A stretch of DNA of 64,000 nucleotides, from the NCBI GenBank assembly GCA_009767595.1, contig VSDK01018951.1, positions 1 to 64,000 of the forward strand, in the 5' to 3' direction. The first letter of the stretch is position 1, and every line of letters starts with the position of its first letter. Source of the DNA: Symbiodinium kawagutii. Taxonomy: Eukaryota > Sar > Dinophyceae > Suessiales > Symbiodiniaceae. The position numbers and the translations under genes were made by a program. The notes beneath the pieces were generated by a model that saw nothing but the letters and a program-made list of their open reading frames with translations, was not told the DNA's origin and made no database searches. Of the stretch, positions 31,317 to 42,344 are shown in pieces.

Positions 31317-31379
31317 GGCGCTGCTGTTATGTCGGCCCCACGACCGGCTGCTCCACCTGGAGGACCGGACCCTTTAAAA
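31317..31379 (+). CDS. 21-codon Pro/Ala-rich micro-exon
   Basis: ATTCCGTTGCAG acceptor, then GAAVMSAPRPAAPPGGPDPL K, then a GTGCTT-type donor. It continues the Pro-rich linker of the preceding exon. Confidence 0.45.
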
Positions 31380-31617
31380 GTGCTTTGCAGCAACGTCAAC
31401 CATTGACAATGAATGAAGCAAAATCATGGGCACAATCAGGCGACATGTAACATGATATGATATTTCCAACACACAGAAAGTAAGAAGATAATGCAGTCCA
31501 ACATATTTTGTTCGAAATGTAATACCATGTAATATCTAAATATATATATATATATATATATTATATATTTATATGTTACATGTATTATATCAAATCCGTT
31601 ATGATGATTCCTCAGAA

Positions 31618-31798
31618 ATCCTCTCAACTGTCTCCAGGAAGCAACCCTTCACTTTCAGACGCCTCACTTCGATCGCAGCCACGGCACTTACCATCAACGC
31701 CATCAGAACCTGCCAAGTCGACGTCGAAGACTCCAGCTCCGCAATTGCCTGACGACTCTGAGGATGAAGCTGAAGCAGTTGAAGAGGAGCCTTATTAG
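31618..31798 (+). CDS. C-terminal Ser/Pro and acidic exon
   Basis: GATTCCTCAG acceptor, then KSSQLSPGSNPSLSDASLRS, a Pro/Thr/Ser segment and an Asp/Glu tail ending EEEPY, stop at 31796. I take it as the last exon of the gene that starts near 25852. Confidence 0.5.
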
Positions 31799-32215
31799 AT
31801 CAATTGGAAATATCTATAACAACTATATCAAGTTAGTGGAGACTGTTGAAGTGGTCTGGTGAGTCCTGATGGAGGTTGTCACTGATAAATAAATATATAA
31901 GTTAGTTAGTTGTTGGCTTAGGTGCTACTCTTATCATTTATGGGGCTTTTGTTTTCATCCTTGGTTACTATAGACTCTTCTGAGTTTCATGCGTATGCTT
32001 GTTCAGCGGGGCTTCTTTGTCTTCATTAGTTTGTTCTTACTGTTGGCACTGTAGGTGACATTAATTCTGTCAATCATTAGTTAGCTTTGATCAATTATGT
32101 GGACCACTGACTATGTTGCCACTTGACACCAGCAGTGACCATGCACACCAGATCAGCATAAACTGTTCATAGTAAAAGTTATAAGTCAAATCTAATCCAA
32201 TACAGTGTTCAATTC
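31799..32215. other. Intergenic or intron
   Basis: AT-rich, no supported exon. Confidence 0.4.
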
Positions 32216-32217
32216 AA

Positions 32218-32385
32218 TGCCTGCCTGACCCAGGACGACATCAAGGAGTTCAAGATCATTACAGAAGGTGGCACTTGCATAGTCCAATGGGATCACCCGA
32301 AAGGCATGTTGAAGGAGACCCTTCCTGAGGGTGTCAAGTACAAGCTGCACCGCAACACTTCCGGCCCTCAGGACTGTTCAAAAAT
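32218..32385 (+). CDS. Exon, first recognised piece of a coiled-coil protein
   Basis: The frame CLTQDDIKEFKIITEGGTCI VQWDHPKGMLKETLPEGVKY KLHRNTSG is open and protein-like. It ends before AT-rich intron-like sequence at about 32390. Unrecognised beta-rich segment. Confidence 0.5.
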
Positions 32386-32493
32386 GATATGTGGTTCAAT
32401 GGGTTTTGTGAAGTTTTACTACCTACCAAAACAAGTTTTGGGTTTCACCCCTTGTGTGAAACAGTTTTGTTGATCCGTGGTTTCTTTGGCCAG

Positions 32494-33186
32494 GAAAGCA
32501 AGCACCACAACGAGGTTTTTGCTGCTCCTGTCGATGCTGGGGCTGGCGCCAAATCAATTTGGATGAGCAAGCTATTCCAGAGGAGTTTGAAGAGACAAAC
32601 TTCCGATCCTACCAAGCATGCTAAGGCAGCTGAGCCAAGCACGGAGGAGAAAAAGCAGAAGCTCAAAGAGGAGATGGCGGTGAAGATGAAAGAGGAGTTG
32701 GCGTTGAAGCGAAAACAGCTTTCAGAGCAGCTGGCCAAGGAGTATGAAGCAAAAAAGCGTAAAATGGAGGCTGAAATCCAGGAAGCAAAGCGCAAAGAAG
32801 AAGAGGCTCTCAAGGAAGCGAAGCTCAAAGAAGAAGAGGCTGCCGCGGCAGCGGCAGCAAAAGCTGCAGCTGGAAGTGGTGAGGATGGAGGATCTGAGGA
32901 AGACCCTGAGATGCTAGCAGCCCAAGCTGCAATTCATGCAGAGTTGGAGAAGTATGCTGCTGAGGAACGAGCATCAATGGAAACGGCGCTCAGATTGGAG
33001 ATGGAAACAGCAAAGGCTGCTTTGAGTCCTTCGGAAAGTGCAGGCGCTCCTCCTTCTGATCTTCCAGCAGAGCCCAGTGCAGGAGGAGAGCAGGATCAAG
33101 ATGGACAAGATTCACAGAAGCCTACTACTGAGGCAGCTGATGCTCCAAGTGAGGGTGCCGCACCAGAGGTCGACGTGCCAGAATAG
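32494..33186 (+). CDS. Coiled-coil, Ala/Glu/Lys-rich protein, C-terminal exon
   Basis: TTTGGCCAG acceptor, then ESKHHNEVFAAPVDAGAGAK, a short Arg/Lys-rich stretch, and from about 32640 to 32960 a long Lys/Glu/Ala coiled coil with heptad character. It is broken by a poly-Ala run and ends in a Ser/Pro/Glu-rich disordered tail, stop at 33184. Codon use is strongly protein-like. No specific family can be named, because coiled-coil composition is shared by many unrelated proteins. Confidence 0.6.
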   Translation, partial: ESKHHNEVFAAPVDAGAGAKSIWMSKLFQRSLKRQTSDPTKHAKAAEPSTEEKKQKLKEEMAVKMKEELALKRKQLSEQLAKEYEAKKRKMEAEIQEAKRKEEEALKEAKLKEEEAAAAAAAKAAAGSGEDGGSEEDPEMLAAQAAIHAELEKYAAEERASMETALRLEMETAKAALSPSESAGAPPSDLPAEPSAGGEQDQDGQDSQKPTTEAADAPSEGAAPEVDVPE

Positions 33187-33339
33187 GCACATCATGTCTT
33201 GATGGGTCTCCAAATTGTCCTGAAATCAGTGACAGAATAGGAAAATATTTCGAAGATTGAACAGCCTGGGACAGCTGACAAAAACAGAACCCAAAAATGC
33301 GTTTTTTCCTGCTATTTACGATGTTTTGGGGGGGGGTTA

Positions 33340-33475
33340 CTGCAAACCAAATAACTGCAAATAACACCAAATAACACCAAATAACACCAAATAACACCAA
33401 ATAACACCAAATAACACCAAATAACTGCAAATAAGAGCAAATAAGAGCAAATAAGAGCAAATAAGAGCAAATAAA
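33340..33475. repeat. 11-bp minisatellite CAAATAACACC / CAAATAAGAGC
   Basis: About twelve tandem 11-base units, first CAAATAACACC and then CAAATAAGAGC. A related array occurs at 43866-43935. Open minus frames here (repeated YLVLFGVIW) are artefacts. Confidence 0.95.
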
Positions 33476-33499
33476 TGTGTTCAATATAACACTTTTCTA

Positions 33500-34960
33500 T
33501 CACAAATAACTTCATATTCTGGGATTCTATTTAGGGCTGATGTGCAATGGACACCTGCATTTATGTAGTGTTGGGTTTGCTGCTTTTGTCACAATGAATG
33601 ATTATTGAATCAAGGGTCCACCAGCAATAATGACACCCTTATTGATTAAATTTTACGTGGCCATCCAGAAACATCATTCTTTTTGTTAATTGCGCCCGAC
33701 CTTTTCCCAACCACGTGAATCGATTCATTGGATGCAGTGGACAATGATGACCCATGTATTCAATAAGTGTTCTCTGCCAGTGGCTGCTTGAAATCCCTGC
33801 CAAGGCCGGTCTTCTGATGTTGGTATTAAGCATTCAAAAGTTAACCACCATATTCATATACAATTTGTTCAACCAACCATCATGTTGTTTGATTCTGGTC
33901 ATGAACATATTTCATAATTGTCAAACAATCACCAAAATATGTGTTGACATTGCTGCAAAGAAAGATTGGCCACTATGATGGTAGGCTGGAGGACTGGTGT
34001 GGATATCCTTAGGTCTTCTGAAGTACAGCGCAGCCCTGTGCAAGAGGTGGCTGACATGCCATACCGATGCCGCTGAAGAGAGCGTGGCCAAAAAATTGAT
34101 TCTGCTAGTCAGTGCAGCCAACGTCCTGAACCATTATTGATTCTTGCATTGAAACAACCATCTCCTGGTAGCCCACAAGTGACTGGCACCGCTGGACTGA
34201 TTGAGTTCAGGTGCTCCCATCGTATGCAGCGCACACCAATGAAATCATTGAGCAGCTCCTCGGTTTGCAGCGTGCTGCCAACATGACCTTCCTGAGAACC
34301 ATCCTTGGCTTTATTTTGTTTCAACCACATTTGTAAGTACTCAATGTGTTCCACAAACAGTTTGTAGATTCCAGGTTTATGGAATTCAGAAACCCATTTC
34401 ATCGATACTGGCAAACTGGTGAAACAAATGGATTGGACCCACAAGAGATATCAAGAGATTGCCAAGTCAATTCTCAGGGTGTTTGTTTCCAAGCTTGGGG
34501 CTCATCAATAGCGACAGTCAATCCGTTCATTGATTTATAGTTCATATTTTGGCTTCATGTCAAAGCAATCAAACACCAATGGTTTCTTTCCAATCATTTC
34601 CTTGGTATCCTACAGGGACCCAGATCTCATCTTACGGACCAGTGCCTTAGTGTGCCTTGTGGGCATCGACTTCTTCAATTCGATGGTTTGCCAACAAAAG
34701 TTTTGATGATGTGTTTCAAGTTATTTCAGCTAAATCAGCTGTAAAAAGATTGGTCGAATGAGTACTTTGTTTTTAGTTCTTGGTCAAGCCCATAAATTTT
34801 TATCCTGGTAAATTGTAACTATGTATCTTTTAACTTTTCACTGTCAGTGACTCAGTGTGCGTGTGAGCGATTTCATCATTATAAATGTGTTTACCTGGAA
34901 GCATTGCCAAACTTGAAGGCCGAGCTAGAAACAATACCTATTTAATTATATACAATACAT
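33500..34960. other. No supported gene
   Basis: AT-rich DNA. Short open frames on both strands (33754-33978, 34109-34444) lack splice context and convincing composition. Confidence 0.35.
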
Positions 34961-35005
34961 TCTGGCGTGTGTCCACTGACTGACTGCTCGATTCAGAATT
35001 CAACA

Positions 35006-35195
35006 CGGAGAGAGACTGAGAGAGAGAGAGAGAGATATATATATATAATTGGTATATATACTATGATATATATATATATAATTGGTATATATATATTATG
35101 GAGAGAGAGAGAGAGACTGAGAGAGAGAGAGAGATATATATATATATAATTGGTATATATACTAAGGAGAGAGAGAGAGAGAGAACTGAGATTGG
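35006..35195. repeat. Compound GA / TA microsatellite
   Basis: Three blocks of (GA)n alternate with (TA)n and the phrase AATTGGTATATATA. This is a local triplication of a GA-TA-AATTGGTATA unit. Confidence 0.95.
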
Positions 35196-35867
35196 TGCCA
35201 TCCGCAGTGTTGGCGCCTTATCAGACCACCTGCCCTGTTTACCCTCACCAAACCTTCAGGCCTGGATTATCAGACCGCTTGGGGTGACCAAGTGACGTTG
35301 CTCCATTTCAAAGCAACAGCGTTGACTTGATGCCAGTGCGCTGCACAAACCACTTTTACAGTTCATACATGATTGTATCTCTTTGCTTGATGTCATGAAT
35401 AGTGAAGGGGCGACGATTCATGAGTCAGAAAGCAAGCACCAATACTAATGACTGATGTGTTGTTGCACCGGGGTGCTGCACAGGAAATGGGAGGTAAGCG
35501 TCAAGAATGAAAATGTGAGTTGGATTAAACCTGGGACCCAAAACATTTATGTTTCAAGTTGATCAAGCAACGTCTCTCTTGTGGAGCACTTTTTGACATG
35601 ATCTCTGCAGTGTCACTGATGGTCATGATTTTGATCAGGATCTAATTATCATGACAATGACAGCGGTAGTCATAGGTCATAGGTGAGCACGTCGGTCTAC
35701 CAGTGAAGGCGATGAAAACAAACCATGCTTCGATCCTCCATAAGTGGCATCATTTGAAGTAAATTCAAAGCGTTTTTTCAGTGAACAATGTCAACTTAGT
35801 ACCAATAAGGTGTGAAGCAAGACTTTCTGATGCACGGTGTCACAAAAGATGATATTAAACAATTGAT

Positions 35868-35869
<2 letters not shown>

Positions 35870-35908
<39 letters not shown>

Positions 35909-35975
35909 CGTGATGATGATCATGATCAATGATGATCATGATCAATGATGATGATGATGATGATCATGACGATGA
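35870..35975. repeat. GAT trinucleotide microsatellite
   Basis: (GAT)n with GATCAT interruptions. Confidence 0.95.
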
Positions 35976-36092
35976 TGATGATGCTGGTGGCTTATCATTG
36001 TTTGTTCTCGGTTCTTTGTCATGAATAATCTCTAACGATGCAAAATCACTAATGATGGACAATGGTGAAACGACAAACAGTGATGACTGCTG

Positions 36093-36310
36093 ATGACACG
36101 CTTTGCTGCTACATGTCAACCAGCGCCCACACTCAGGGATATGACCAGAGAAGATGCTCTACCAGTCTCCCAGATTCCGAAGACGAAGAAATCCATCAAA
36201 GCCACGCTCGTGAGGATCCCCAGTCACATTGCAGTTGGCAGCTCGATTTACCTGAGCCGTTGTCCGTTGACCGATTGTTCACAACCAACGATGCTTGCGC
36301 AACCAAATGA
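36093..36310 (+). CDS. Candidate exon
   Basis: The plus frame PTLRDMTREDALPVSQIPKT KKSIKATLVRIPSHIAVGSS has good composition. A second frame is open over the same bases, so boundaries and frame are uncertain. Confidence 0.35.
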
Positions 36311-37083
36311 ATCCATAGCTAAACCCTTTGGAAATCAGCTAAAGTTGAAGGGAAGCAGGTTGGATAAACCCTGCAATTTTGAAACTGTATTGTCAAGATG
36401 TGTTCTTCACTCATTCTGAAACTTCTGACACAGACCTGACCTGATTGGCTTTATCAAACACTATGCTATGCCATTAATTAACCCCAAACCTTTGAGTATT
36501 CAGAATCAGCGCTTTCACTTCTGGAAGCCTTCTCGCTCAGGCCGTGATACGTGGTCTTCAGGTGTCCATATCCGCACTCTTCAATATCAGCCTGGAGAAG
36601 TTCAAGCCGTCAAAGCCGCTTGTTCCGGGTGAGCCGTTGGTATTGGACCCACCAAGCGTTCGCCAACGACCCCACTTGACGATGGCACTTCAACTGCATC
36701 ATGATTCATGTCATGATCAACATGCAATGACATGTCCCTTCCAGCTTTACTTTTTGCATGGTCTAGCAATCAATGCATCCTCCTGCTAGGATCAGGGGGA
36801 CTATGCGACACAGCAAATAAGACGAAATTTTCATTACAGATGACAACAACTGTTTACCCATACACACCCCAAATGTGATTTTATATGATGTCAATGTCAA
36901 CACCCTTGTCATTGGCCATAACCAGATCCAGCCAGCACTTGAACAATCATCATCGCCAGCAAGACTTCACATTTCGATTCCCAGGAACCAACCAACGTTT
37001 GCCCAACTTGCTTCTTTTGCAATCACTCAGTCACCAAAAACACAATGTCTTGGTGATGCTGTTCTTTAATTAGTGGTCTTGTC

Positions 37084-37518
37084 TCAGGCAATGGATGAAG
37101 AATCAGCCCCTTTCAAAGCTGGATACACGCTGGCTTATTCAGCCGGTTTGCGTCTGTACTTGGAACCCGAATATTGCCACCCAGCCTGGAACAACCTGAA
37201 GATGGCGATCCGTACATCAGGACTACAGCCAACGTTTCTGAAGGCTACATTGATGAGTCATGTCAATCATTCTCCATATGGAAGTGGTGCCAATATGAAC
37301 CTCAAACGTGAAGTTTGTGAGTCCCTCATCCAGAACATGACTGCTGATGAGTTCCACAGCCTCCTTGAAGATATTGCATTCGATAGAGGGGTTGACCCCA
37401 CTGATGAATCATTGCCATCGAGTGCTGATCAACTGCTCTCTGAGCCAACGATTGCCAAGCGTGGAATCTTTGTGGCTTGGATGCACTGTTCAGCTGCTCT
37501 GAAAAAGAAAGCAACTTG
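37084..37518 (+). CDS. Exon of unrecognised plus-strand gene, 145 codons
   Basis: GTCTTGTCTCAG acceptor, then AMDEESAPFKAGYTLAYSAG LRLYLEPEYCHPAWNNLKMA, a Ser/His loop, REVCESLIQNMTADEFHSLL and EPTIAKRGIFVAWMHCSAAL, ending near GCAACTTG/TAGG. Among the best coding stretches in the window by composition. Mostly alpha-helical. No domain recognised. Confidence 0.6.
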
Positions 37519-37595
37519 TAGGTTTCGAAACCAGCTCGCTGTAATCAATCAATCTGTGCGCTGATTATATGCATGCTTTAGACTTGACGTTATAT

Positions 37596-37604
37596 GCATA
37601 TATA

Positions 37605-37640
<36 letters not shown>

Positions 37641-37672
37641 TGTATGTATGTATGTATGTATGTATGTATATT
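37596..37672. repeat. TATG tetranucleotide microsatellite
   Basis: (TA)n followed by about 15 TATG units. Confidence 0.97.
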
Positions 37673-38189
37673 GAAATATAGTTATTAGTGCCACGTCCTC
37701 AATGGATGATATCACGCATTCTTCTCTCAGAAGCCTCATATTTGGAATCAAATTGCGACTGACAGAAGGTCAGCTACGAAATCAGAATGTTATGTTTAAC
37801 AATTCCTTAATTGAAAAACAAGAATCAACTGCGCCTATCATAAGGGCCTATCATTGTATAAAACAACAGTGCTTTTGGTTTGTGAGCATCCAATGAATTA
37901 AAGATGTCCGATTGCTGTTTGGTCATCTGGGTGCAGGCGGAAAGGTTTAAATCTCACCACCCCCTACACAAACATCTCTCTCTTCAATCCACACATCCTG
38001 GGTAATTATTACAGGCTTACATAAATAAATTAAACAATTATCATTGCTCTCAGGGTCCAGGATGCAAAATTGTACTACTATATACTATTTGTTTAAGTCA
38101 CCTACTCATGACATGAATATTAAAATATTGAAATGCTCTCTGATTCTATTTTCAAATTTTTGGCTTGTTTATTTACAGTCCAGGTCTCA

Positions 38190-38363
38190 TTGAATCATTG
38201 GGCAATTGTATTTGAACTAATGACAGTGTTTGGAGCCACCTCTGTTCCCCAAGGTCAAGTACAAGTCATGGTTTCAGATCTGTGTGGCGATGAGAGCGCT
38301 GGACGCAGACTGGAGCATATCACAATTGGTTTTGGACATGGCTCAGGACTGAAAGTCAGCTGA
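38190..38363 (+). CDS. Candidate exon
   Basis: TTTACAGTCCAG acceptor, then SLNHWAIVFELMTVFGATSV PQGQVQVMVSDLCGDESAGR and a stop at 38361. Moderate composition. An internal GTCAAG after CCCCAAG could be a donor. Confidence 0.35.
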   Translation: MNHWAIVFELMTVFGATSVPQGQVQVMVSDLCGDESAGRRLEHITIGFGHGSGLKVS

Positions 38364-38757
38364 GTGGATTGGTCACACTTTGGACTTGGCATTCTGACAA
38401 ACAAACTGCAACTAACATTCAACGGAAATAAGCAAGAGATATCAAAATTTATTTTAAACAAATTGACATACTACTTAATCTAACTGTGCACCGTTGCTGA
38501 CATTGCCATGTGCCATCAGCCATCATTACATTCATACATACGTTCTAGATTCTGACTGGAAATCAGCGATGTCCAGTGCATGAGCTGTATGAGTTTTGGA
38601 AGTTTTTGATTGTCATTGAAAAATTGACAGACATTCTGCTGGCCATTTCATTTCTGGCTGTGAAGCAATTTTAAGTTCAAGCTCAGACCATTCCATCGCT
38701 GCCTGACCTCCGGTCCCCTTTGAGAGAAGCTCAGCCATGAAATTTGGTCCCCCTGTT

Positions 38758-39213
38758 CCAGCCCTTGGCCAGAATTGGAGAGATCTTGTGATGACTGACA
38801 TTGCTGAAGCAGCTCGGAGATGGCGTGAATGCGATGAGAAGAAGAGATGCAAACATCGGCGAAGAACCATTGATGAGGTGAAACACCTTGGTGAAGTCTA
38901 TTTCAGCCAAGCCTTTTTACTTGCCAACCCACCCAACAGTGATGATGAGAGTGAATCGCCTACGCCTACTCCACCACCTTTGCCAATGTTTGGTGATGGA
39001 AGCCCGGTCTACCCAGTGCACTTCCCCAATCCTATGGATACTCGTACTGTCATTCGTGCAGAGCACCCAGGATCACCTCGCCTCGGAAATTTTTGCGGCC
39101 GACAGACTCTCAAGAATCCTTTCACAGACCTGCTGCCGATGTGTGGTGTTGCTGAGACTGGTGGTGCCAATGCCATCTCTTCACAGTCATCCGGGAGAAA
39201 GAGACTGAGATGA
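38758..39213 (+). CDS. Exon with basic region and Pro-rich tail
   Basis: CCCCCTGTTCCAG acceptor, then ALGQNWRDLVMTDIAEAARR WRECDEKKRCKHRRRTIDEV, then a Ser/Pro acidic segment and a Gly/Arg end, stop at 39211. The Lys/Arg/Cys/His cluster could be a nuclear-localisation or nucleic-acid-binding patch. Probably the last exon of a transcript. Confidence 0.5.
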   Translation, partial: PALGQNWRDLVMTDIAEAARRWRECDEKKRCKHRRRTIDEVKHLGEVYFSQAFLLANPPNSDDESESPTPTPPPLPMFGDGSPVYPVHFPNPMDTRTVIRAEHPGSPRLGNFCGRQTLKNPFTDLLPMCGVAETGGANAISSQSSGRKRLR

Positions 39214-39689
39214 CCCTCTCCATCATTTGCGTGCATGAGCGCACCTGAGCTCTTGAATCGGAAGTCTGGCCTGTTGCTGCTCCTCATCCTGATTGGATTT
39301 CAATGGAGCTAGATTAGATAAGGCTCAGATTTTCTCTTTATTTTTGCTGAGTTGTTGCTCTACAGCTTGCAAGCAACTCACGGAATAATTAGTTTGACCA
39401 TTCATAGAATGGTTTCTGCTTTGGAGTGATTAGTCATTGACAAAACCTAGGTGCAAAGCACCTCCTAAACAAATCTGGGAATTTCTTAGGCCTGAAGGCA
39501 AAGACGTGACGTTTGGAGCGAGTCATTGAATAAATGGTTCCCATTGCAGTGGGATTGGTTGGTTGAGGTGGCGTGTCGATTGAAAGATTCAGTCGCCTTG
39601 CTTTGGAAGAATATCATTTTGAAAGTGGGTCAGTCATCACAGCAATTTGTGGTAATTAAACCTGAGCCTGCACTCAATTTCCGTTCCAG

Positions 39690-39986
39690 GACGACGACGG
39701 TGCCGGTGATGCTGAAGGGGAAGTGGGTGCTGAACGTCAGGAAGCAGGCAGTGATGATGAGGATGAGGGTGGGCTGGATGAGCCAAATACACGGGAAGAA
39801 ATGAGAAGGCTCCAAGCCAAGTTCAAAAACAACAGGCGAACTGCTGCCCATTTTTATCACCAGAGGTATGTGCAGATAGACATGCGCATGGTCTATATGG
39901 GTTCCCAGCCTCTTCTTGAAGAGTTCCAAGATGCATTGGAGCAACAGAAGAAGGGACAAGAGTCTGGATGCAGATTTGAGTTCTGA
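39690..39986 (+). CDS. Exon: acidic leader then helical segment
   Basis: TTTCCGTTCCAG acceptor, an Asp/Gly/Glu-rich stretch, then TREEMRRLQAKFKNNRRTAA HFYHQRYVQIDMRMVYMGSQ and LLEEFQDALEQQKKGQE. The open frame covers a start codon only by chance; it begins at the acceptor. It joins naturally in style to the exon at 40405. Confidence 0.5.
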   Translation, partial: DDDGAGDAEGEVGAERQEAGSDDEDEGGLDEPNTREEMRRLQAKFKNNRRTAAHFYHQRYVQIDMRMVYMGSQPLLEEFQDALEQQKKGQESGCRFEF

Positions 39987-40404
39987 ACTTGTTTTTGTTC
40001 GGCCCCTCTTCGACTGTATTTCATCATGCCATTGTTCCATCGCCATGCATTGAAGTGATATATTAGTCTCTCACAGCATTTCAATGTTATCACTTGTCAT
40101 CAAAGGCTCAAATCTCATTCCATTCAGAATTCAAATCTCACATGAATTAGTTGATTCAATTCAAATTTTCTAGTGAATTGTATGTTGCAACCCTAGGTTG
40201 AACACTGTATCAAATTCACTATGGACTATGGACACTGTAATCTCACTATGACGATACTATGACTATGGACTATGGACATTTTATTTGTTTTGCTTTGAGT
40301 CGAGGGACAAATAAAATGATAATGCCTAATTCATGACTGATCTTAACAATTCACTGGTCTGGTGAGTTTGATTTACTGGTGGTGCATTCTTATTCCATTT
40401 CAGT

Positions 40405-41028
40405 TCAGGAATCCTGCTTGCGCTGGCAAGCTTCCAGAGCATCTGGCAGTTTCTACGCGACCATCCTCATGATTCTGGGTCTTTTGCATGATGGCTCCAC
40501 TTTGGAGAAGCTAGGAATCACCTTCGACTCACCATTGTACGAGGAAGATGACCGGCTTCAAGTAGAAAGGCGCACTGCTCAGAGATTTTTCACCTTCCTC
40601 ATTCATCTTGCGGCGTACCGAGCTTGGTCACAGATGCAGTTTTGCATGATGATACCACAAGCACTTGCTTGCATCCATCACCGCAACATGACCGTGAGAC
40701 AAGCTGGCATTGCAAGAGTGCGTCGCATCATTGAAGCAGTGTTGTCAGTGGAGGCAACAGTTTTCAAACAGCCTTGCCGATTGAATCCCCGTTTGAAGCA
40801 AAGAGTGGAGAGGTTGCTCAAAGAGGTCTCCTGGAATGCTCTGCAACTGGCAAGGGAATGCATGGCTGCTTGTGAGCTTTGTAAGTATGATTGTGGAGAC
40901 CACGAGCTTCGGCTACTGACTTTTGCTTTATTCGGACGACCAGCAAACACGAAGTTCTGGCTAGAGGATGTGTTCAATCACGTGTCTGACATCTGCAGAC
41001 GCCATGCAAAAAACCAGGTAATGCAAAG
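40405..41028 (+). CDS. Large exon of unrecognised helical protein
   Basis: TTCCATTTCAG acceptor, then ESCLRWQASRASGSFYATIL and a 200-residue, largely helical region (VRQAGIARVRRIIEAVLSVE; QRVERLLKEVSWNALQLARE; a CELCKYDCGDHE cluster). The junction to the next exon works in frame if the donor is AAAG/GTGCCT at 41029 and the acceptor is at 41202, giving QVMQ-R-WTKYLYI across the intron. Unknown family. The Cys/His cluster could bind a metal. Confidence 0.55.
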
Positions 41029-41202
41029 GTGCCTCGCCCATTTTATTATGAACTCTTCGGTTTTGGTTTTCTACATGTCTGTTTGGTCCAGGCATGTTTG
41101 CCATGAATTGTGCAATAAACATGAGGGCACCAGGCCAATATAGCACTTGAATTTTGAGCAGTTGAGAAGGGCTGATCCATTGTTTTGCAAATGTGTTTGC
41201 AG

Positions 41203-41596
41203 GTGGACCAAATACCTGTACATCCTTGCGACCCCGGTGATCAAGGAGTGCAAGTGGCCCCAGATCATTTTGAAGTTGCCAGATTTTCTTCGTTTGGTGA
41301 TCAGAACTGCCGTGAGTAGCTCAAAGGAGGTGTTCAAGAAGACTTTCACCACTGCTGGCCAATCCTTGCCACAAGATTTGAAGAAGGAGTTGACCCTGAA
41401 AAAACTCAGCACCAAGTACAAGGCTGCAGGCACCCTTTCCAACCAACGTTCTGCTGCAGCAACTGCTTGGCTTGTGGAGTATCAGAATGATTTGGGCAAG
41501 CTGCCACTTGCATCTGCAGGACTGGTTGGAGTGAAATTTTGGCCAGTCATTCCATCACATGGAATCACAGAGTTCATTCATGTTTCAAAGCTGTGA
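41203..41596 (+). CDS. Next exon of the same helical protein
   Basis: TGTGTTTGCAG acceptor, then WTKYLYILATPVIKECKWPQ, PDFLRLVIRTAVSSSKEVFK and a Lys/Leu/Ser-rich helical part to a stop at 41594 or an earlier donor. Reading frame is continuous with the exon ending at 41028. Confidence 0.55.
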
Positions 41597-41685
41597 TGAA
41601 CAATGATTTGTTGCCAATTGACATTTTGAAATCAAAAGAGTTTTTCATTTGTTCTGATGTTCTGCAGGATGTTTTTTCTCTCCAG

Positions 41686-41852
41686 GGGAAATTTTCTGGA
41701 ATGAAGACGATGATCGCTATGTGCTTAGCTTGGGCTTCAGAACTTATGCTGCTCTGGCGATTCCTTTGCAGCGCACAACCCTGGGGGACAAGGAGCTTAT
41801 ATTGTTGTTGTCGTTGTTGCTTTCTGGCACATATTGTAATAATGACTAAACA
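41686..41852 (+). CDS. Exon, same plus-strand gene
   Basis: A strong TTTTTTCTCTCCAG acceptor, then GEIFWNEDDDRYVLSLGFRT YAALAIPLQRTTLGDKE and a hydrophobic Leu-rich end. No start codon in frame. Confidence 0.5.
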
Positions 41853-42054
41853 AAGGTAAGTGAAGCAGTTTCCTGCTCTAACGCTTCAGCAATCATTTGG
41901 GTCCTGGCTTGTCATAGCTGTACAGCAATTAATCATACATATATACACTTATATACATGTATATATATATGTTTTTTTAACCCGGTAAACAACATGTCCA
42001 CATGATACGTTTGAGATTTGAATTTGGATTTTAGCTGTTTCACTGTTTGTTTGG

Positions 42055-42330
42055 GGTGATGTTTCTTTCAATGGTTGTCCTATTGGTTGGGCTGAATGGT
42101 TCGAAAGTTTCAGCACAGCTGACCGCTGTGAGGAATTTTGCATCTTTGGCGACACGGCTTGGGAGCCATTGGATCTACCAGTGTGGATTTTCAATCACCA
42201 ATTCACTGGAAGTCCCTGGAAGCACCAGCCTTTCACCTTGAGACTGCCTTCAGAAACGCTCCAGCACCCAGACCAAGCTCGTGGTGTAATGTTTGAACTG
42301 CATCCTGAGAAACAAGAGTTGGCACGAGCA
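42055..42330 (+). CDS. Exon, same plus-strand gene
   Basis: The frame GDVSFNGCPIGWAEWFESFS, RCEEFCIFGDTAWEPLDLPV, WIFNHQFTGSPWKHQPFTLR is strongly protein-like and rich in Trp. It stays open to 42447, but the next exon uses another frame from about 42345, so the 3' end lies between. Confidence 0.55.
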
Positions 42331-42344
42331 GCAATCCATCGAGG

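Noticed and set aside
32445-32828. Minus-strand Ser/Phe-rich frame
   Set aside because: Antisense shadow of the Lys/Glu coiled-coil exon.
33125-33515. Minus-strand hydrophobic frames with repeated YLVLFGVIW
   Set aside because: Caused by the 11-bp minisatellite, not a membrane protein.
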